Shown piece after piece: positions 59,759-64,000 of a stretch of DNA of 64,000 bases. Position numbers and translations under genes: made by a program. How positions within the stretch are numbered: the stretch's first letter is position 1; the number at the start of each line of letters is the position of its first letter. A model generated the notes under the pieces. It did no database searches and had not been told where the DNA came from. It saw nothing but the letters and a program-made list of their open reading frames with translations. The stretch is from Acinetobacter chinensis (GTDB taxonomy: Bacteria; Pseudomonadota; Gammaproteobacteria; Pseudomonadales; Moraxellaceae). The DNA lies in assembly GCF_002165375.2 (NCBI RefSeq), contig NZ_CP032134.1, positions 1,488,001-1,552,000 of the forward strand. The letters are read 5' to 3'.

Positions 59759-60616
59759 ATGTCACAATTAAAAGCACAGGAAATTGTACGTTTAGGCGAT
59801 ATACAGATGGCAAACCACTTGCCATTTGTATTATTCGGCGGAATGAATGTACTCGAGTCAAAAGATTTAGCTTTTGAAATTGCAGAAACTTATGTGGATA
59901 TCTGCACACGTTTAGGAATTCCTTACGTGTTCAAAGCAAGCTTTGATAAAGCTAACCGTTCAAGCCTGCATTCCTTTCGGGGTCCAGGTCTTGAAAAAGG
60001 TTTAGAGTGGCTGGCGGACATTAAAAAACATTTTAATGTACCGATCATTACGGATGTACATGAGCCATATCAGGCAGCTCCTGTTGCTGAAGTTGCTGAC
60101 ATTATTCAGCTTCCTGCTTTTTTAAGCCGTCAGACTGACCTTGTTGAAGCAATGGCAAAAACGCAAGCCATTATCAACATCAAAAAAGCACAGTTTCTTG
60201 CACCACATGAAATGCGCCATATTCTGCATAAGTGTCTGGAAGCAGGCAATGACAAGCTGATTCTTTGTGAGCGTGGTTCTGCATTTGGCTACAACAATCT
60301 TGTTGTGGACATGCTGGGCTTTGACATCATGAAAGAAATGGAAGTACCGGTTTTCTTTGATGTAACACATGCTTTACAGACACCAGGTGGTCGTGCAGAT
60401 TCTGCCGGTGGCCGTCGTGCGCAGATTACAACACTGGCACGCGCAGGAATGGCAACAGGACTTGCGGGTCTGTTCCTTGAAGCACATCCAGATCCTGAGC
60501 ATGCAAAATGTGATGGTCCTTGTGCTTTACGCCTGTCTCAGCTTGAACCGTTCCTGGCACAGATCAAGGAACTGGATACGTTGGTCAAAGGCTTTAAAAA
60601 ACTGGATACACACTAA
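59759..60616 (+). CDS. kdsA: 3-deoxy-8-phosphooctulonate synthase
   Basis: 285 residues. KdsA condenses phosphoenolpyruvate with arabinose 5-phosphate to Kdo 8-phosphate for lipopolysaccharide core. Markers are FKASFDKANRSS near residue 59, IITDVHEPYQA, QLPAFLSRQTDL, and the C-terminal DGPCALRLSQLEPFL. AGGAAG precedes the ATG. Middle of the pyrG-kdsA-eno cluster. Confidence 0.97.
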   Translation: MSQLKAQEIVRLGDIQMANHLPFVLFGGMNVLESKDLAFEIAETYVDICTRLGIPYVFKASFDKANRSSLHSFRGPGLEKGLEWLADIKKHFNVPIITDVHEPYQAAPVAEVADIIQLPAFLSRQTDLVEAMAKTQAIINIKKAQFLAPHEMRHILHKCLEAGNDKLILCERGSAFGYNNLVVDMLGFDIMKEMEVPVFFDVTHALQTPGGRADSAGGRRAQITTLARAGMATGLAGLFLEAHPDPEHAKCDGPCALRLSQLEPFLAQIKELDTLVKGFKKLDTH

Positions 60617-60674
60617 AAATTTAACCTTGTGCTGCGTACTGCGCAGTCTATATTAATCAACCGAGGAATTGTTC

Positions 60675-61964
60675 ATGAGCCAAATCGTTGACATTCGTGC
60701 ACGTGAAATTTTGGACTCTCGTGGTAACCCAACCATCGAAGCAGACGTAATCTTAGACTCTGGCGTTGTTGGCCGTGCATGTGCACCATCTGGTGCTTCA
60801 ACTGGTTCTCGTGAAGCTTTGGAACTTCGTGACGGCGACAAATCACGTTACTTAGGTAAAGGTGTCCGTACTGCTGTTCAAAACGTAAATGGTTCAATCA
60901 AAGACCTGTTAAAAGGTCAGAACGTATTTGAACAGAAAGCGCTTGATGACAAAATGATTGCGCTTGATGGTACTGAAAATAAAGAAAAATTAGGTGCAAA
61001 CGCAACTTTAGCGGTTTCTTTAGCTGCTGCACGTGCTGCTGCAACTGAAAAGAAAACTGAACTGTTCCAGTATATCGCCGACTTACGTGGCCAGACGACT
61101 CTGTTTATGCCTGTACCAATGATGAACATCATCAATGGTGGTTCGCATGCGGACAATAACGTTGATATTCAGGAATTCATGATTGAGCCAGTAGGTTTTA
61201 CATCATTTGCTGAAGCTTTACGTGCAGGCGCTGAAATTTTCCATTCATTAAAATCAGTTTTAAACAAAAAAGGTTTAAACACTGCTGTTGGTGATGAAGG
61301 TGGTTTTGCTCCGAACTTACGTTCAAACGAAGAAGCAATCACTGTCATTCTTGAAGCGATTTCACAGACTGGTTATAAAGCTGGTTCTGATATCATGCTG
61401 GCACTGGACTGTGCATCTTCAGAATTCTACAAAAATGGTCAGTACATCCTTGCAGGTGAAGGCAACAAAGCATTCACAAGCAACCAGTTTGCAGACTATC
61501 TTGCAGGTCTGGTAAACCAGTATCCAATCATCTCGATTGAAGATGGTCTGGATGAATCTGACTGGGAAGGATGGTCTTATCTGACATCTGTTCTTGGCGA
61601 TAAAATCCAGCTGGTTGGTGATGATCTGTTCGTTACAAATCCTAAGATTTTACAGCGCGGTATTGATGAGAAAGTGGGTAACTCCATCCTGATCAAATAC
61701 AACCAGATCGGTACATTGACTGAAACTCTGGATGCAATCTATCTTGCGAAAGCAAATGGTTACTCTACTGTTATTTCTCACCGTTCTGGTGAAACTGAAG
61801 ATTCTACAATTGCAGATCTTGCAGTAGGTACAGCAGCGGGTCAGATCAAAACTGGTTCACTTTGCCGTTCTGACCGTGTAGCAAAATATAACCAATTACT
61901 TCGTATTGAAGAATTGACTCATGCTGCTTATCGCGGTAAAGCTGAGTTCAAAGGTTTGAACTAA
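60675..61964 (+). CDS. eno: Enolase
   Basis: 429 residues, interconverting 2-phosphoglycerate and phosphoenolpyruvate; also a degradosome component in many gamma-proteobacteria. Motifs: ILDSRGNPTIE near residue 9, GGSHADNNVDIQEFMI near 155, the metal ligands in LALDCASSEFY, SIEDGLDESDWEG and LVGDDLFVTN, catalytic Lys341 in IKYNQIGTLTET, and SHRSGETEDSTIADLAV. The ATG at 60675 has CGAGGA upstream; a TTG at 60669 is rejected. ftsB starts 8 bases after the stop. Confidence 0.98.
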   Translation: MSQIVDIRAREILDSRGNPTIEADVILDSGVVGRACAPSGASTGSREALELRDGDKSRYLGKGVRTAVQNVNGSIKDLLKGQNVFEQKALDDKMIALDGTENKEKLGANATLAVSLAAARAAATEKKTELFQYIADLRGQTTLFMPVPMMNIINGGSHADNNVDIQEFMIEPVGFTSFAEALRAGAEIFHSLKSVLNKKGLNTAVGDEGGFAPNLRSNEEAITVILEAISQTGYKAGSDIMLALDCASSEFYKNGQYILAGEGNKAFTSNQFADYLAGLVNQYPIISIEDGLDESDWEGWSYLTSVLGDKIQLVGDDLFVTNPKILQRGIDEKVGNSILIKYNQIGTLTETLDAIYLAKANGYSTVISHRSGETEDSTIADLAVGTAAGQIKTGSLCRSDRVAKYNQLLRIEELTHAAYRGKAEFKGLN

Positions 61965-61972
61965 GCGATTGA

Positions 61973-62383
61973 ATGTCATTTATGTTAAATGTCTTCGGCT
62001 CCACAGCGAGCAAAATGTTACTGGGCCTTGCGATCATTCTGATCGCAGGGTTTCAGTACCTTTTCTGGTTTGGTGAAGGTGGTTACCGCGAACACCAGCA
62101 ACTTTCTCAAAAAATACAACAACAGACAGAATTAAATAATGAGCTTAAGGAGCGTAACCGCGTTCTGGCGGCAGAAGTGTATGATCTGAAAAATGGCGTG
62201 GAAGCCATTGAGGAACATGCCCGTTTAGATCTCGGCTTGATTAAGCCACATGAAACATTTATTCAGATGAGTACGATCAGTACACAGTATCGACCGATAT
62301 ATATAGATCCAAATTCCAAAGTTGATTTAAGAACCAATGAAGATGGTTCGGCAGAACTGGCGGCACCACTGGATGAGTGGTAA
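61973..62383 (+). CDS. ftsB: Cell division protein FtsB
   Basis: 136 residues, about 30 longer than E. coli FtsB. One membrane helix near residues 13-32 (MLLGLAIILIAGFQYLFWFGEGGY), then a coiled coil (QQLSQKIQQQTELNNELKERNRVLAAEVYDLKNG in outline) and the FtsB hallmark EEHARLDLGLIKPHETF. It joins FtsL and FtsQ at the septum. It is coupled to eno and overlaps ispD by 11 bases, a neighbourhood common in gamma-proteobacteria. Confidence 0.92.
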   Translation: MSFMLNVFGSTASKMLLGLAIILIAGFQYLFWFGEGGYREHQQLSQKIQQQTELNNELKERNRVLAAEVYDLKNGVEAIEEHARLDLGLIKPHETFIQMSTISTQYRPIYIDPNSKVDLRTNEDGSAELAAPLDEW

Positions 62384-63062
62384 TCTTTGGGGCATTGTCC
62401 CTGCCGCAGGGTCAGGAAGCCGTTTCTCTGCTACAGCGTTAAAACAATATCAGAAGATTCAGGGTAAAACTGTTCTTGAACATACCATTGAGCGTTTAAA
62501 TACTCTGGAACTCACGGGTTATGTGATTGCAATATCTGAAAATGATGTGCTCGCAAAAACGCTGGCATTCAGTCATCAGGAGCGCGCTCATTTTTGTTCA
62601 GGTGGACAGGAAAGAGTTCATTCAGTACTGAATGCCTTGAATTATCTGAGTCAGTTTGCATCCGACGATGATCTGGTTTTTGTTCATGATGCTGCCCGTC
62701 CTTGTGTGACCGAGAGCTGTCTCAGAGAGATGGTTCAGACAGCACAGCATGAGCAGAGCAGTGCAATTCTTGCGATTCCTGTCCGTGATACACTTAAGCT
62801 TGCCAGTCAGAATGAAATTCAGCAGACCGTGAGCCGTGATCATTTATGGCAGGCACAGACGCCCCAGATTTCTAAAATTGGTATTTTAAAAGCTGCGATT
62901 GAACATGCATTGCAGAATGATTTAAATATTACTGATGAAGCCAGTGCGCTTGAGTTTTCAGGTCATCCTGTAAAAATTGTACATGGTCGGTCAGACAATA
63001 TTAAAATTACTTATCCAGATGATCTGGAACTCGCGGATCTGATTCTCAGTGCACAGCACTGA
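62373..63062 (+). CDS. ispD: 2-C-methyl-D-erythritol 4-phosphate cytidylyltransferase
   Basis: 229 residues. IspD transfers CMP from CTP to MEP in non-mevalonate isoprenoid synthesis. CTP-binding GIVPAAGSGSRF is at residues 7-18, FVHDAARPCV near 100, IPVRDTLKLA near 135 and the C-terminal DNIKITYPDDLELAD. The ATG at 62373 overlaps ftsB and gives the conventional N-terminus. A plausible precursor (CTP) link to pyrG exists but the grouping is mainly positional. Confidence 0.95.
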   Translation: MSGNLWGIVPAAGSGSRFSATALKQYQKIQGKTVLEHTIERLNTLELTGYVIAISENDVLAKTLAFSHQERAHFCSGGQERVHSVLNALNYLSQFASDDDLVFVHDAARPCVTESCLREMVQTAQHEQSSAILAIPVRDTLKLASQNEIQQTVSRDHLWQAQTPQISKIGILKAAIEHALQNDLNITDEASALEFSGHPVKIVHGRSDNIKITYPDDLELADLILSAQH

Positions 63063-63177
63063 GGTTGTATGACTCAGATTCTTCCTGTTTGATGACACAA
63101 AATTATCAAGCTTTGTGATTTTCAGTCCGTAATTTTAATTTTATAATTTCGGATTGGTTTTTGTTGAAATATTTCAG

Positions 63178-64000
63178 ATGATCCCTTCACAGCAGTATCG
63201 TTTTTTGCGTCAGGCTTTGCGTGACGGAAGAAGCATAAAGACAGACTCTTCTCGGTGGACAAAACTGCACCTGGACCCGTGGTTATTGTGCTTTCTGATT
63301 TTGAACTCGATACTGGGATTGATGGTGATCTACAGCGCAACAGCTGCCGACACTGCAATGGTCATGCGTCAGGCTATCAGCTTTGGTGTTGGTTTTACAC
63401 TGCTGTTTATCTGCGCTCAGATACCTCCCAAGGTCTATCAGACCATCTGTCCTTATCTGTACATGATTGCGATATTTTTATTGCTCGTGGTTCTTGCTGT
63501 CGGTGAAACACGAATGGGGGCAAAACGCTGGATTTCATTGCCCGGCATAGGCAGTATGCAGCCCAGTGAGTTTATGAAATTTGCATTGCCCTTAATGATG
63601 GCATGGTATTTTTCCAAATATGCTTTTCCACCAAAGTTTGTCAATATTGTTATTGCTTTGGTCATGATGCTGGTACCGTTTATACTGGTTGCTTTACAGC
63701 CTGACTTAAATATCGGTTTGATTATTCCTGGTATTTTTGTACTGTTTTTAAGCGGTATGTCATGGTCACTGATTCTGGGTTCGCTCTCTGCTCTTGCGGT
63801 AGCAGCACCATTTTTATGGATTTTCTTTTTACAGGAATATCAGAAAAAGCGTGTGCTGACACTGTTTGATCCTGAGTCTGATGCACTTGGTGCGGGCTGG
63901 AACATTATTCAGTCCAAAATCGCAATTGGTTCTGGTGGTATTTCGGGTAAAGGATATCTGTCCGGTACACAGTCACATTTAGGGTATTTACCTGAACATC
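63178..64000 (+). CDS. rodA: Peptidoglycan glycosyltransferase RodA, 3' end outside the window
   Basis: 274 codons visible of an expected 370-380. SEDS-family membrane protein: helices from about residue 33 on, MGAKRWISLPGIGSMQPSEFMKF near 118-140 (family signature), LQPDL with Asp176, and QSKIAIGSGGISGKGYLSG running to the edge at LGYLPEH. RodA polymerises lipid II with PBP2 for cell elongation. The usual QPDLGT stretch reads QPDLNI here. Start chosen as ATG 63178, after a 115-base gap behind ispD. There is no close Shine-Dalgarno, so the start is the least certain point. Confidence 0.93.
   Translation, partial: MIPSQQYRFLRQALRDGRSIKTDSSRWTKLHLDPWLLCFLILNSILGLMVIYSATAADTAMVMRQAISFGVGFTLLFICAQIPPKVYQTICPYLYMIAIFLLLVVLAVGETRMGAKRWISLPGIGSMQPSEFMKFALPLMMAWYFSKYAFPPKFVNIVIALVMMLVPFILVALQPDLNIGLIIPGIFVLFLSGMSWSLILGSLSALAVAAPFLWIFFLQEYQKKRVLTLFDPESDALGAGWNIIQSKIAIGSGGISGKGYLSGTQSHLGYLPEH

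Overview
The window is a gene-dense chromosomal segment of a gamma-proteobacterium, most likely Acinetobacter or a close relative in the Moraxellaceae. This is inferred from protein similarity recalled from memory, the moderately low GC content, and gene neighbourhoods such as tsaD/rpsU/yqeY, pgk-fba and pyrG-kdsA-eno-ftsB-ispD-rodA. Species cannot be assigned. I see no prophage, plasmid, rRNA operon, complete IS element or CRISPR array. Both window edges cut a gene: a BepA-like M48 protease on the left and rodA on the right.

Layout. 1-10 kb: end of bepA, a GFA-family gene, yqeY and rpsU divergent from tsaD, riboflavin synthase, a phytase-like esterase, a DUF815 ATPase, and a DUF3336 patatin that overlaps a kinase-fold gene. 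9.6-10.3 kb: a five-tRNA array (Leu-TAG, Trp-CCA, Leu-TAG, Leu-CAG, Leu-CAG) with a strong promoter, a terminator and a small hairpin in every spacer. 10.4-18.3 kb: a membrane-anchored FMN glutamate-synthase-like protein, a two-component system, roxA, a decayed region, a Maf pyrophosphatase and a DUF2237 gene. 18.5-27 kb: pgk, a small lipoprotein, fba, an EamA transporter, nfsB, lpxH, ppiB, glnS and ppnP. 27-34 kb: a LysR/aldo-keto reductase pair, SRPBCC and LRAT-fold proteins, a FadL porin and trmA. 34-42 kb: a proline module (putA, an Lrp-type regulator, putP) and aspA. 42-48.8 kb: a DUF4349 lipoprotein, a sirtuin, and a glutarate module (LysR, gcdH, CoA-transferase) followed by a CatM/BenM-like LysR. 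48.8-54.3 kb: an accessory-looking group (alpha/beta hydrolase, PadR, fadH, NTF2-like, second hydrolase) holding a MITE-like 148-bp element and two PadR-type operators. 54.3-57.4 kb: MFS transporter, dkgB and LysR. 57.4-64 kb: a proline/glutamate-rich lipoprotein, then the housekeeping run pyrG-kdsA-eno-ftsB-ispD-rodA.

Functional links. Proline is taken up by PutP and oxidised to glutamate by PutA, with aspA nearby for aspartate breakdown. Glutarate is activated to its CoA ester and oxidised by GcdH. pgk, fba and eno supply gluconeogenesis. kdsA and lpxH serve lipopolysaccharide synthesis, while ftsB and rodA serve division and elongation. Most of the window is ordinary core genome. The best candidates for something less described are the patatin/kinase-fold overlapping pair, the covarying spacer hairpins of the tRNA array, the paired palindromes upstream of fadH, and the MITE-like element.
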